Shown: positions 1-12,142, numbered from the stretch's first letter. The stretch is DNA of 64,000 bases from Tomocerus qinae (GCA_020055645.1 CM034546.1:71114001-71178000), one strand, 5' to 3'. Program-made: numbers and translations. Notes: generated by a model not told the origin, from the sequence alone.

Positions 1-640
1 GGTATAAATGGTATAAATGGTAAAAAAAAATTCATTTAAATTTCGTGTTTGAATTTCGAACAAAATTCGGTGCCAAAGTATGAAATAGCTTAGCAGATGA
101 CCATTGTTGTCACAAATTGATAAGTGTTCATCAATTAGAGTAGGATTCAACCAACGGGGGCGCTAACAACCCTTGCTGATTGAGAAATTATATTATTTAT
201 GATTGAGAAAGGCTAATTGCAATTAAATTAGCCTCAATTTTAAATGGGCGATACCAAATACAATTTTTCTTTCTTCATTTTTTTATACCTTTTCTTGTAC
301 AATCAAATAAATATGGTTAATTTAATTGATTAAGAGGCTCATTGGAAATATTTCATAGAAAATAAGTTTTAAAACTTATATTTTAGGAAGTCTAGTGTAT
401 CTGTACTCAGCTGTCTAATCAAACGCTTAAATTTACCATTTTTACCATTAAATGCATTTTTACCATTAAGTGCATTTTTACCACTGTGATGGTAAAAAAG
501 GCTAAAAGGTGGTAAATTTTGTACACTGTGGGCAACACATAAACCGTTATCTATTAGTTATTTTATTTATTTAACACAAATAAATGTTGCATCAAAGCTT
601 CTGGTTATAACATATGCCGATCGAAATCCTAATCTATATG
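1..640. other. Intergenic, AT-rich
   Basis: No gene seen. The stretch is AT-rich and carries scattered short tandem motifs such as GGTATAAAT at the very start. Around 430-515 there are several TTTTACCATTAA words facing their complement GGTAAAAA, which suggests a small decayed inverted-repeat element. Confidence 0.4.
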
Positions 641-2776
641 CAACTATAACATGAGTGTCGTTGGTATTAATCGGATCGGTAGGTATGGTTAAACTATCAA
701 GATAATATACTTTAATAATTGAGAAAATATTGCAGAAAAATCTTATGAATGTGATGAATCTGATTTAAACTACAGAATTTGATTTCTGAATAAAATTATT
801 TTTATTTCGCCAAAAATCGACAATGCTTAACTAACCTCGGTCTGTTTAAAATTGTTTCTTTCTTGGTTTTCCATATCCCGAGAAACCAGACAGAGGATTG
901 TCATTACAGTGAACAGAAAAGGACATTTTTTGCCTTTTACCTTTTTTGTCATGGTTATAAAAAAGAGAACAGTCCTTTTTTGCCTTTTTAGCATCTTTGA
1001 TGTAGCAATTTGCCTCATCTACTCCCAGTTTACATGTAAATAAAACATAAAAGGACTGCTTTTAACAAAATTGTTACTTTTTTGTAAAAAATGGAGTAAC
1101 TTTTAAGCCCTTTTTGTTCCCTGTGTCTCTATACAGCCATACTTTGGTAGATGAAATGTAAATATCTCTTTGGATACGAGAGATGGAAATGTCGGATTTC
1201 AATTCATTATAAGTATAAGACTCCAGCTCGGCGATTTGGCCAAGCTTTACCATCTCTCATATTATTTGCTACTAGGCTCCCAGTAAAATTTGTCTAAATT
1301 TAGAAAGGCAGGCATCCAGCAACTATTAGCTGAATTTAAAAATTATTACAAAAATTCCACCACTTGCCACAAAACACTTTTCACGTAATTGAAATTGCTG
1401 ATAATTAAGGTGACCCATTATGAAACGACTCATTACGGTGGTTTAGAAGAATTGGGCATGCGCATTTTTCTATTTTGCTTTTAAGGAACTTGCATATATA
1501 ACGTGTGCAAAGAGGAGGTACCCAAAAGAGTTACCGACAGCAGTTGCGATACACAGGGGGGAGTGGTTTTGCGTTACGTAATATATGCAGGTTCCCTAGG
1601 CTCTCCTACCAGACATAGATAGATATATAGATAGATAGGTAGGTAAATTTATTGCTTTATCTCAGTCTGTGATTATATATTAGATACTACTATGACGGCC
1701 GAGTCTCAATTACACAATGGCTACAGTAGGTATTATAAAACAATAATTACAATAAGTGAATTCACTAAAGGTAACAAACTCCAAATCATATCTTTACAGG
1801 TAACCGTTTTAATCACAATACTTTAATTACATGGTATAGTACCTACAGTATAGACTGAAGGCACATAATATATACGATTATCTTAAACAAATCCAGTCTG
1901 CAAAATACTCAGCACAGCACTATCAATGACAGCAAACATTATTATTTACTTACTATATATATATATAAAAATGCGTATCACAAGAATAACTGGATAACAT
2001 TCAAGGAACAAAAAAGTACCTTTTATCCGTTTTGATTGTTGTTTTCCAAAAAGGTAGTTGTAGGTTGCAGACATGTAGAAACCGTTACTTTTTTCATAGT
2101 CTTTAAAATTGAAATTAAAAATAAACAAAATGTGAAATTTATATTGTGGTTTTTTTTATTAGATTACATAGGTCTATTGACTTAAAGGACCATTTTACAC
2201 TCTAAATATGTCATATCTAATTGGCATGTCTGCTGTAGTTTTAGCTTGGCTTTTACATAGGTAAAAGTAAAAAAGGTAAAAAAGGATATTGCGGTTTTGT
2301 GCCTTGATAATGATGGCATATACATGAGATGCAATTCATTCAATACTCACTATACAATATTATATGATTCGTTTTCCCATATGCCCTGGATTGTGATGAT
2401 AACAGCAAAAGTAAACTACACACCATAATTCCGCCAAATTACAATATTTTTGTACTCAGTAACTCTCATGAAGCATGCATTATTGCTCCCTTTTTCAATT
2501 TCCGAAATTCATTGTTACTTAGAAAATTTACTTTCTAGCATACAAATGTAGCCAATAGACATGAAGTGAAAGAGTCTTGAAATTGCAATTGTAAACAATA
2601 AAACAACTTTTCGGTTATCTCTAAAAGCTTAGGTAATTACAGAAAAACTAAAATAAAAATAAGCTAAACAATTCGTCTCTGAAGCCTAAATCCTTAAATT
2701 ATTTGATAGAATAATTGTTGTTGCTAGGAATACGAGCAGAGCAGTTAAAAAATACTGAATTAGTTACTGATACGGA

Positions 2777-4220
2777 ATGGCGTCTTCTTTACCAACTGCT
2801 AATGAATCCAATTTACAGAATTATAAAGGTACAATAAGCTTTTTAAAAATATACTGTTGTTACTATCACAACTGATTGGCTGGGTAACGTTCATCATATT
2901 GTATGGAGAAAATTTACAGAGGGGAGGTTTGGCATTTTTTTAGTTGAAAAGAAGCATCTATTGAAGTTAAGGCCAGTTATTGCAAAAGGCATCACACACG
3001 AAGAGCTATCACTGATAATGAACGACATGCTCTTTGAAAAACACAATGACAAATTGGAAAACATTAAAAAAATAGATTATCTGGAGAACAAAATACATGA
3101 ATTACTTGATGTTTGGCTAAAATTTGTATCCTATGACGAAGGACAAGGAGGACAGTTTTCTCATCTTATTTCTTACTTCAAACGAATCCCTGCTCTCTAT
3201 GGTTGGTTTTTGTTTTAGATGAAAATATCACTTGTAAAAAATAATGAAGAATATAAACAGGTCCAAAAGTAACTTTTTTATTCATGTTGCAGACAAATTG
3301 GAAATTGAATGCTGTAATCTGCTGAACCTATCATCATCGAAGTAAATTCACTCAATTTTACTAAATAATACTAATCAGAATCTTTTGATGATTATTGTTT
3401 AAATAAACTCGGTTTACTAGCTTGGGATCTTAATCCTAAATTGTGTAACATGATTAAACTTTAACCCATTATCCATTCAATTGTTGTAGGTTGTTTATAA
3501 TAAACATGAATCAATTAAACTATAGTAAAAATGAGATCTAACACATAATATAATATAACACATTGCCGGACAAAGCCAGAAACTAGATGAAGGAGGAGAA
3601 CGAACCAAATAAAATTGTCAAAAGTCTGTTATTTTTGAGCATAGTTTGAAACATTCTTACTACTATTTTTACCTTTTTTAGAAAAAATTCTAGTTTTATC
3701 AGCCTTAGTGGTGGGTACTGCCACTGCGCCTCCTAGCCAACACGTGTTTGGCATAATATTATGATGCTCATTGCTCGTCACGTTCAGCTAATCGTACAAT
3801 AATATATCATTTATTTAATTAAAGACATAGAGGATTTATGTTTTTGTCGCAATGCTAATTATAATAAATTCCGTAGCTAAATAAAGTTTTACTAATGATT
3901 TACTTGTTTACTAGGTTAGTAATAAAAATATTTTGAAAGCAGCCTACAAATTTTCTTTATTATTATGTGATGTTTGTAAGAACCTAGAAACAAGTAGCTG
4001 ATAGGTTGGAAGGTTTTCAATTAAAATTGAAATAGACAAATTATATTGAATAAAGTTTTATTATTTTAAATATTTTTCTACTTTGTTTAATTAATGTTAT
4101 TTAAAAAACTATGATTTCAGATCAAAACCAAATGATACTACTCATGACCAACTGTCGAGAATTGGACTACAAAAACTTCAGAAAATATATAAGCAATTTT
4201 TGATAATCCATAACAGCTAA
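2777..4220 (+). CDS. CARD-like domain protein, copy A (probably truncated)
   Basis: Exons by splice sites and by comparison with copy B are 2777-2828, 2944-3201, 3293-3341 and 4121 onward. Phases agree across all three introns (115, 91 and about 780 bp). The 2944-3201 exon carries most of a six-helix death-fold that I read as a CARD: a basic first helix starting EKKHLLKLRP, then THEELSLIMNDMLF, and a C-terminal FKRIPALYG continuing into the next exon. Exon 4 is damaged relative to copy B: one C is missing near 4176 and the donor GT has become AT near 4187. Reading through gives a stop at 4218-4220, for a product of about 152 aa. An AATAAA at 4220-4225 overlaps that stop, so a short one-CARD transcript is plausible. 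CARD modules normally mediate homotypic assembly with caspases or adaptors. The assignment is by pattern only. Confidence 0.55.
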
Positions 4221-4225
4221 ATAAA
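4220..4225 (+). promoter_or_regulatory. AATAAA overlapping a stop codon, CARD copy A
   Basis: The hexamer starts on the last base of the exon 4 read-through stop codon. The same hexamer is kept at 24099-24104 in copy B, inside intron 4. It could serve a short transcript with only the first CARD. Confidence 0.35.
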
Positions 4226-5057
4226 CATTTCTGTCCTCCTCTAATAGTTTAGTTGGGGATGTTGATTCCAGTAACAATTTAGTTCATTAAAAAATGTGAT
4301 TGTTTTTAAATACTGCAAGTCAGAAGACCAATTTTTTAACCTTTGATTGAAATTAAATGATACAGCTGATTATTGTAATTACTTGATAGATTATTGATGC
4401 CCAATTCATTTCCAACCAATTCAATAAACAAAAGACAAAATTTTAATTCGATGGGCTCAGTAATCTGCCTTTTTAAGTTATATAAACAGCAAACCCAAAT
4501 AAAATAGAATTAAGTTAAATTTGTACTAAGCGATAAAAGTTTTGCATTTTCAGACAAATAATTTCGTAGTTTTAAAAAGATTGCAAAAGAAAAATATTCA
4601 AGAGCCAGAATTGAACTAAATTTCTTAAGAATTTGGTGTCCGATGATTGTTTTAAAGATATATTATGTTGCTGCTTTGCTTATATAAATGATTTAGTGAG
4701 ACAATGATTACCTTCAGTGAAGCAGATCATATAGACTACCACATATTATTATACCCTTTGTTTGTTACGAGTTTGTTCGTCCTTACTAGACGGATCATTG
4801 CAATAGTTTCCCATAAACCAGACTGGTAGTTCTTATATAATGATGTCAGCAAAATTATATCTAAAAATTTATCCAACTAGCTTGTTAAGGTAAAGGTGTT
4901 TGTAGACACTACTTCGCTGCGTACTTCTTAATACATACAGATTGGTAGATTCCTGTAGATTATTGGTATGAATTTGAAATTTTATAATAGTTTACTTTCC
5001 AACTTAATTTCTTTTAAAATATTGCAAACCTTATTCTTTCTTTCTCTGTTATTGAAG

Positions 5058-5450
5058 ATGGACGAAGACACGAAAGAGTACATACAACTCAATGCGGATC
5101 GACATGCTGAAGCCACCACCTGCAATGCGCCGTTACTTAATCGTTTATTTGCAGCAAAAGTTATAACTACAAATGAAATGGCTACTATTGTGAGTATATT
5201 ATAGAATAAGTTCATGCAAATTTACAATAATTAATACAACTATCACTTAACAAATTTTGACGCCAATCAACAGAAATCCAAGGCAACCGACGTTGACAAA
5301 TCAACTGAGTTTTACACAAATATTCTTCCAAACAAGTTATTGGAATGTTATGACAAAACCATTACTGCACTACCCAGTCCTGGGGTTGAACAACATGTTG
5401 CGGCAAACATCCTGATGGGTCAGCGACCAAAAAATGTAATGACAACTTGA
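5058..5450 (+). CDS. Second CARD-like domain, copy A (exons 5-6)
   Basis: Exon 5058-5189 ends at a strong GTGAGT donor in phase 0. Exon 5274-5450 follows a CAG acceptor and ends in TGA, together 102 aa. The pattern of helices (EYIQLNADRHAEATT, NAPLLNRLFAAKVIT, TEFYTNILPNKLLECYDKT, GVEQHVAANIL) looks like a complete CARD. The ATG at 5058 directly follows a long pyrimidine tract ending in GAAG. That makes the same point a good splice acceptor, and in copy B it is the junction with exon 4. In copy A the upstream donor is lost, so this piece is either an orphan unit starting at its own ATG or part of a decaying gene. There are about 13 amino-acid differences from copy B and no stop or frameshift, so purifying selection is possible. 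Confidence 0.55.
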
Positions 5451-6470
5451 CAACCCTTTTAACATTTGCAAGTATAAATATTTGTATATAAGTGATGCTA
5501 CTAAGTGCTAAATGCTAAGAATTATTACCTCATACATTTTTTGTTTAACAGTAAATCTTTTTCATCAAATCCGGATTGGGTAGTGGAAGTACCAACCAGG
5601 ATTCACGAGATGAAATAAATGGATTGGAACCACAGACACAAAAATTTATAGTATATGATTAATGATTACTTTTAAAGTAACAGAACAGAGGATTCCTTAA
5701 AATCTTAACCAATCAACCTTCTCATTCAACAATTTACTGTATTTTTCAAATTAAAATAGTTCAAACGGCAGAGTGTTAGATATTTTACGTATACTTAAAT
5801 ACTAACTGAAGCATAATAATCAATTTTTGTAGGTTTTAGGATTGTTGGTCAAAAATATGTAATAACTCAATTTCAATTCCACAAAATGATTTCAAAAAGA
5901 ATGCCAAAATGCCAACCGATTTCTACCTTCAAATTAAAACAATTTCTACATTTCAATGGATTATAATATTGGAGATATTATTATCTATTTGTATTAACTT
6001 CACTATTGAAAAGTGTTTCATTTCAATATAAACTTAAGATTTCAAACACTAGATACAGCTACTAATAGACATTTCAGTTGTCATTTTTATGGTACAATAA
6101 GTATTACATCAATATTATTTGTTGAAAGGGTAGCCATATATTGCGATACAAAAATTCATTTTCAATGTTGATTAATAATGAAATGATCAAAAGCTACAAT
6201 AAAAAACTATTGTACAGTCACATAAAGGATTGAATACCATAATAGTATGTCAAGTATGTGCACATAGAACTCGTTGAGACGTACAGGGCAGTATTTATGC
6301 TTATAGGTCAAATAAAGCTTTAAACTCATGGATAATAATTATGTTTTACTAGTTGAATCCTAGCACATAAAGTGTGCTAGAAAATGTTGAAATCAGTAAA
6401 TTTCTAGCGACTGCGCATTGGCCCGAATTTCATAGACCGTTGATTGGACTCAGTACTTATAGCCTAGTCC
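5451..6470. other. 3' flank of CARD copy A, no further gene
   Basis: A segment after a pyrimidine-rich AACAG at about 5551-5645 is conserved in copy B at 26284-26395. It could be a 3' UTR exon, because splicing from AAAAAT/GTAATG at 5435 would create an immediate stop. The rest is AT-rich sequence homologous to copy B until about 6090, then unique. Confidence 0.35.
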
Positions 6471-6473
6471 TTG

Positions 6474-6657
6474 CTCATTAATTACAAAATATTACCCTTA
6501 CTCATTAATTACAAAATATTACCCTTACTCATTAATTACAAAATATTACCCTTACTCATTAATTACAAAATATTACCCTTACTCATTAATTACAAAATAT
6601 TACCCTTACTCATTAATTACAAAATATTACCCTTACTCATTAATTACAAAATATTAC
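6474..6657 (+). repeat. 27-bp tandem repeat, about 7 copies
   Basis: Units beginning CTCATTAATTACAAAATATT recur at exact 27-bp spacing (6474, 6501, 6528, 6555, 6582, 6609, 6636). Because 27 is divisible by three, the array reads as an open frame by chance. It ends next to the target-site duplication of the following hAT-like element. Confidence 0.9.
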
Positions 6658-6666
6658 GGACATAGA

Positions 6667-7458
6667 CAAGGACGTATTTAGGGGGGGTGCTAGGGTGCTT
6701 AAGCACCCCCTAAATATTTTGAAAACACACTAGATATTATCGCGTTTTCACCAAGTATTTAATTCCAAATTGGAGGAAACATATATTTTCTTTTTCATAT
6801 GACACAATAACATATATTTTATTTTCGAATATGTTTGAACATTTTCGAATCCTTTTTTCCCTGTAATGAACCTTAGGATCTGAGATTACATTACTTTATA
6901 TTATATTGTTACAAAATGGAAATGTGCTTAGCAATTGACCACTTCTGAAATGAGGTTTTTTGCTTAAAACATCTAAAACTAAATCGGCCGAACTGGGTGG
7001 GTGATGACAGATAAATCACATATTTAGAAGGCCCCCAGCCCCTTAATCTTGATATAAAGTGGATTTTTTTGACAAAGATTAAAAATCATAAATTTTTTCG
7101 CGCTTTGCGCGTATATTTCTTCTTTTTTTACTAATATAATGATGCAAGCACGTATTGAGGGATGGGCTTTACCAAAATCAACAAAAAGAGGCATTTTTTC
7201 TCACAATCACAAAAAATTTCGCGCTCCGCGCGATTATTTCCTTTTTTAGGCCTTTTTTGACTCATTTCCGTCAAAAAAATCTAAAAATTTTCGCGCTACG
7301 CGCGAATAAATATTATTTACATATCTATGGGATTAGCCCTTTCCGAAACTCATAGTTCTGTATACGTGCTTGTAATGACGGTTCTAATTGCTTCATTTAT
7401 GTAATACTCATTTTTAGAAATTAGCACCCCCTAGATCCATTTTCTAGATACGCCCTTG
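6667..7458. mobile_element. Nonautonomous hAT-like element with 8-bp TSD (GACATAGA)
   Basis: The left end is CAAGGACGTATTTAGGGGGG and the right end is its imperfect inverse, ending CGCCCTTG. The 8-bp GACATAGA lies directly outside both ends (6659-6666 and 7459-7466). An 8-bp duplication is characteristic of hAT transposases, which must act in trans because no transposase is encoded. A second, smaller related element is nested inside at 7145-7372. Confidence 0.85.
7145..7372. mobile_element. Nested 228-bp hAT-like MITE
   Basis: Ends are CAAGCACGTATTGAGG and its inverse TATACGTGCTTG. The flanks TAATGATG (7137-7144) and TAATGACG (7373-7380) agree at 7 of 8 bases. It is inserted in the 6667-7458 element and closely resembles 10275-10475. 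Internally it holds several CGCGC motifs in an AT-rich setting. Confidence 0.85.
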
Positions 7459-7466
7459 GACATAGA

Positions 7467-8570
7467 TACAAACATTTATTCAAGAATAGTGAAAGAATCC
7501 CATGCGCATGCCCCACTTTATGTTTATGTAGAGTAAAGATTGCTTACACCAAACACCACAGTGCAGAAGCCGCGTTAGGTACCTGCGCCGCGGGACCCTG
7601 TGCAGAACCCTCAATGAGGTGGCTTTTGTTTATTTCTATATACAATTTTTCTTTTGAAGGGGGTTTAAAAAACAGTAAAGTTTAAGTACATAAAAACCTA
7701 AATTTCAAATAAAAGCTGTTCTTTTTTGCTTTTATTACATGGAAATTAAAGTAATTGGGGCACATTGCTACATTAAAAATGGAAAACAGCAAAAAAAACT
7801 GCCTTTTTAAAACCTTACTCCAATTATTTTACAAAGAGAGCAAAAAAGGTATTTTAGTTACCTGCAAGGTAAATGTGTATATAACATTTTCAACTATATG
7901 CGTCTATTAAATGCAGTATACAATAGCCAAGTAGCTAGGCCAATAAAGCTATTAAAATTCGCATAAGAAGACAATTTTAAAAAGGGGAATGTGAATGTTC
8001 AATTAAAGAGGTTTTGCATAACAATAGTATATCAGTGGTATGTTCAGAATGTGGGTGTTTAGGTAAAAAGAAGTAACCAATTTTATCTTAAATTTCCACT
8101 TTATTGCTAAAACTACCAGGTTTTAACAAATTTATAATTTAAAGAATTAGCGAATATTTACAGGAAAATCCAAAAAATTCAAAGAAAAATTCACTGTTTT
8201 CAGTTTCTAGAAGCCATCTAAAAGTAGTAATAAAATTTAATTTAATTGTTGGGGTGAATGCAATATTTACGGTTAAATAAATATTATTGAATGTCTATAC
8301 AATATTTGGCAAAATATTTGCATTACCTGTCCCGAATCCTTTTTTCAGATTGTAAGAAAAGGAAGAAATTTGTCGAACAATTTTACTAGGTGCCCTAGAG
8401 AACTTTGTTTTAATATGACAAAGAACCAATAGAACAATTTCGTAAATTGTTCGACTTTGAAACTCTTTATTGCCAATATTTCAACAGTCACTCTTTCTGC
8501 TCCACTCACTCTCTCTGCTTCACCCACACAATTTGACAAAAAGAGCCTAAAAGTCTAACAAAATCAAATT
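7467..8570. other. Intergenic, nothing supported
   Basis: AT-rich sequence. A short minus-strand frame at 8345-8539 has no splice, promoter or homologous support. Short A/T runs near 7730-7850 recall the AAAAAGG words seen upstream of the CARD genes. Confidence 0.3.
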
Positions 8571-8574
8571 TTAA

Positions 8575-8792
8575 ATTTTTTATAATATTTCATATTATAT
8601 AATAAATTTTTTAATATGATATACATATATATATATATATATATATATTACATATATATTTTTTTATATATTTAATATATTTTTTATATTTTTATGTATT
8701 TTTTATATTTTTATGTATTTTTTATATTTTTATGTATTTTTTATATTTTTATATATTTTTATATTTAATGCATTATATATATATATTTATAT
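8575..8792. repeat. AT-only low-complexity tract with an 18-bp tandem repeat
   Basis: Contains an uninterrupted AT dinucleotide run around 8625-8648, followed by four or so units of TTTTTATATTTTTATGTA at about 8675-8755. It lies just 3' of the minus-strand gene at 8813-9618. Confidence 0.8.
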
Positions 8793-8812
8793 CATTTATT
8801 AAATAATAAATA

Positions 8813-9618
8813 TTATATACTATAATATATTATATTAATGGTCCGTAGATTAATATGTTCCAGAACGATCGAATATTGATTAATAAAATAAAACCGAATT
8901 AGTTCTTGCATTATTACCCGTGAAAATGTTTTTTTAAATTCTTCATCAATTCTTTTAATTGTATCACGAATATTCAAATTTTCCATTTTTATACCATCAT
9001 AAAATTGATTGAATTTTCTATCTAATTCTTCACTTCGTGATACATTATATTTAGCAATGTATGAATTGATTAGAAATGTATATATATGAGGATTTTCTTT
9101 TATTGGCAAAATATCGAGTATTTCAATAAGCGTCTTTCGTTTACATTCCGAAAATATTTGAATGCTGTCTACTTTTACTTTCCTAACTTTTGACCGATAT
9201 TTACGCTTAGTAATACAATTTTTTGTTTTTTGAATTTTGCGTAGAGGGGATTTCTTTAATTTAAAAATTGTATTATTTTTTTATTATTATTAATGCTGTT
9301 ATTAATATATTGCCTATATGTTCTATCCTCACTTTCTGCTGTCGCCAGTAATTGATTATCCAAATCAATTTCCATATTCTGGTCCAGTAATTCATTATCC
9401 AAATCAATTTCCATATTCTGTTCTCGAGTCAATTCTGTCGATTTTTTTCTTTCTATATATAATTTATATGCTTTAGCTTTAAATTCAATCCATGATTTAC
9501 TAAGCTTTAATTGTAAATCAGTTAATAATAAATAATTGATAATTGATGAAGAATTTAAATTATTTTCTAACATTGTATCGGATACTAACACAGGAGTTGA
9601 TTTTAGTACGGATTCCAT
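8813..9618 (-). CDS. Unrecognised AT-rich gene with a heat-shock type promoter; frameshift in an A run
   Basis: Two minus-strand frames lie end to end. The first starts at the ATG at 9616-9618 and is open for 120 codons to a stop at 9256-9258. The second stays open from about 9281 down to the stop at 8813. They overlap in different frames at an A-rich run (about 9276-9282), where a one-base length change would connect them into one protein of about 268 aa. This could be a sequencing error, a polymorphism or a real lesion. The N-terminal half is acidic and contains a 13-residue direct repeat (QNMEIDLDNELLD then QNMEIDLDNQLLA). The middle is very basic (KRKYRSKVRKVKV) and the C-terminal half is helical and hydrophobic. 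No signal peptide or known domain is recognised. An AATAAA (minus strand) at 8795-8800 lies 13 bp past the stop. Promoter, reading frames and poly(A) signal fit together, which supports a gene. Confidence 0.5.
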
Positions 9619-9631
9619 TTAAAAATAATGA

Positions 9632-9693
9632 TGACTGAACAGGCAGACTTCTGGTTTATATAGTCTACTTAATCTGCACAGAACGTTCTAGAA
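9632..9693 (-). promoter_or_regulatory. HSE, TATA box and initiator upstream of the 8813-9618 gene
   Basis: Reading the minus strand: 9681-9693 is a perfect three-unit heat shock element of alternating GAA/TTC blocks (its core is self-complementary), TATATAAA is at 9655-9662, and an arthropod-style initiator TCAGT is at 9634-9638. The TATA-to-initiator spacing is about 27 bp, as expected for a core promoter. The ATG follows about 18 bp after the initiator. The elements are seen directly; stress inducibility is inferred. Confidence 0.6.
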
Positions 9694-10266
9694 ATGTATG
9701 ACTCACGAACGAGTACTCTCAAATAGTGATAACTCATACACAGACAAACAGTGTGACAAACAAATCAGCAAAATTGAAATTCATGTACGGTTGTCTTGAA
9801 TTTAACCACACGTGCAAAGATATGATGTAACGCCGTTGTGATAAATAGCAATGAGATCAATGAGATTTTTAGGTAAATTTTTATGGCAATGCACAACGTA
9901 GACAATCCCCACACCATAAATCAAGCTTAAGTAGTCCAATTCATTACCTGACCTGGTTTAGAATAAAGTGTCCTCAGTGTCCTGGTTTCAATAATTGCAG
10001 ATAAAATGGCATTGGTTGGTTCAATTACAGCAATCATTATTTATAAAATGAGATGCTCTGTTTAGAAAGACCACAAACTATACGGTTTTATAACACAATA
10101 TTAGAGTCATAACATAAATAAGGATAGAGTGAAAGTTTACATTCACTCTGTGTTATAACTTTTGTGGTAGAAATCCCCGCGAAAGTATGTAGATCTCCCT
10201 ATAGATTATAGAGTTTATATGTATAATAATGTTCGCGGGTATTTCTGCCAGTAAAAGTAAACAAAC
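9694..10266. other. Intergenic, nothing supported
   Basis: AT-rich unique sequence with no exon-like frame or clear repeat. Confidence 0.3.
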
Positions 10267-10274
10267 GAAGCTTC

Positions 10275-10475
10275 CAAGGACGTATTGAGGGATGGACTTT
10301 ACGGGCTGAAGCCCCCCCCCCGCGAAATTAAAGAAAAAGCAAAAAGTTTCGCGATTATTGACTCATTTCCATCAAAAAATCCCAAACATTTGCGCGCTAC
10401 GGGCGAATATACATCATTAAAATTTCTATTGGAAATGTTAGCCCACTCCGAAACTCAGTTCTGTATACGTGCTTG
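10275..10475. mobile_element. 201-bp hAT-like MITE, TSD GAAGCTTC
   Basis: Left end CAAGGACGTATTGAGG, right end TATACGTGCTTG. An exact 8-bp GAAGCTTC flanks it at 10267-10274 and 10476-10483. Same family as 7145-7372. Confidence 0.9.
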
Positions 10476-10483
10476 GAAGCTTC

Positions 10484-12100
10484 CAATCTACTTTATATCT
10501 CATAATACATAAAACCACTGCCATACTTCTTGTCCCTCCCTCTTATCAAGCATGCATGAATGTGACTCTTGGGGGAGGGTGATTACATGCGTCACGGCTT
10601 CAAATTTTCCCATTTCCCAATTCAATTTGATCAAACACGTATCCAGAAAGTTGTCAAAGGGGAAAACAAATATATTGTTTTCAAAATTTGGACAATTTAT
10701 TTTTTTATTTGGACTCCAAAAGGTTTGCAAATTTAAGACATTATTGAATAACAATCCGCCTTTTCTATGATTTCTACGATTTCCTCTAGTGCAATAGATG
10801 CATTTATAATTTTGATAGAAACACGGGAAATGTGCGAAATTACAATTAATTAGATTTACAAATTATTAGGTATTTTTTACTTCTAAAAGTTTTTCAACAG
10901 GAATGCACTAAACATCAATTAATAGATTAGAGATTAAAACTAACTTTAACTTTTAGCTGGTCGTTTTTATTTACTCTAACCTCAAAAATACTTTCGGTGC
11001 ATGGAAGTTTAATAATATTTATAATTATCTGGCATGATGCCTGGCCGGAGTCTTGAAGATAGGCAATAATCTGCCATTTCCGCGGTCAGGGATAATATTC
11101 TATAGCTGTAGGTATTACGATGCTTTCATTAAACCATGGAAACGTCGTACCCGTCAATGTCATGTGTTATAAGGACAGTTCTACACTATTTGGTGGTCAA
11201 TCTCTTGAAAATTAACCTGTCTTAAAACTACGGAATAGGATAGAATCTTTCCACTTCTCTTATATTGCTGAAGTTGAAGTATGTACGTGTTTATTGGTTA
11301 TTTCTATCAAATTCAATCAAATCAAAACATTAATTCATTTTTGCAAACGCCAATAATCATGGTGAGATAAGAGAAAAATAGTTTCGTATTATTCATTTTA
11401 TTATTGAAATTTGTTATTCACCCATGCACACTATTTATGTAATCTTTGTTCCACGACCTCAATGATAACGAGAAAATGGCAAAAACTGTCGCACAAATGA
11501 CGTCCAAATTTAATCTATATAGCTTTTAAGCTTCCGAAAGTGGGACGCCTATGTTTGCTAAACATAAATATCTATAACACACACAACTTATACTCGAAAA
11601 GAGTACACGTTATCAGCATTGTGTTAATAAATTCATGGATAGCTTTTTACGGAGCTTCAAAGTATTTTTGGGCAGTAAATATATGCTTTGGGGCTCTTTT
11701 AATTGGCAGTAACCATTATTGTTTTATGACTGTGAAAACAAATGCATTAGGCAGTAGAACCAATTGAAATAGGAGTAATACATAACTGTATTTTGCACCG
11801 TATTTTTGTAGAATAGATTTACGTTAATATTACGGTTTGGAAGCTTAAGAATATTGTTTGTGGGTATTAAGATTGTCTTATCATGTGTATATATAATGAA
11901 AATACGCAATATGCATTTTCAGGCTGGTCTCAAAATTACGCAATATCCGGCTATAAGCAGCATTTTGTAGGCTAAGCTATGCATTTTACGTATTTTTGGT
12001 ACCTACCAACTGATATTGCGTATTTGATACCTTAAGAGACGATAAGCTTATTTGCTCTTGCCATACATCACACTCATCAACGGTTTATTTTACATTTCAT
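10484..12100. other. Intergenic with decayed element fragments
   Basis: A half-terminus AAACACGTATCCAGAAAG near 10634 recalls the CACGTATCC hAT family, but I found no partner end. Around 11895-12045 the words ACGCAATATGC and GATATTGCGTATTTGATACC match the ends of the TIR element at 30117-30763, so a decayed relative sits here. No gene is supported. Confidence 0.4.
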
Positions 12101-12142
12101 AATGGGAAAATAGGAAAATGTATGGCATACATATGACTTATA

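Larger units (their letters stand above)
645..6090 (+). repeat. Diverged segmental duplication, copy A
   Basis: This block aligns by eye, in the same orientation and order, with 17252-26870. Matching anchors include the stretch around 660-960, the start exon near 2777, the long coding exon at 2944-3201, the exon at 4121, and the exons at 5058 and 5274. Copy A lacks the 3.8 kb TIR element and the 1.1 kb hAT insertion found in copy B. It has about 420 bp at 1267-1685, including a GATA microsatellite near 1617-1645, that copy B lacks. Coding exons are better conserved than introns, which suggests selection after duplication. Confidence 0.8.

Noticed and set aside
6471..6665. 64-codon open frame with a 9-residue repeat
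   Set aside because: It is the 27-bp tandem repeat read in one frame; the period is divisible by three, so openness is automatic.
8345..8539. Minus-strand 64-codon frame
   Set aside because: No start context, promoter, homologue or splice evidence.
9254..9332. 79-bp intron joining the two frames of the 8813-9618 gene
   Set aside because: The only donor (AAA/GTGAGG) and the acceptor TTAAAG give mismatched phases; a one-base slip in the A run explains the frame change better.
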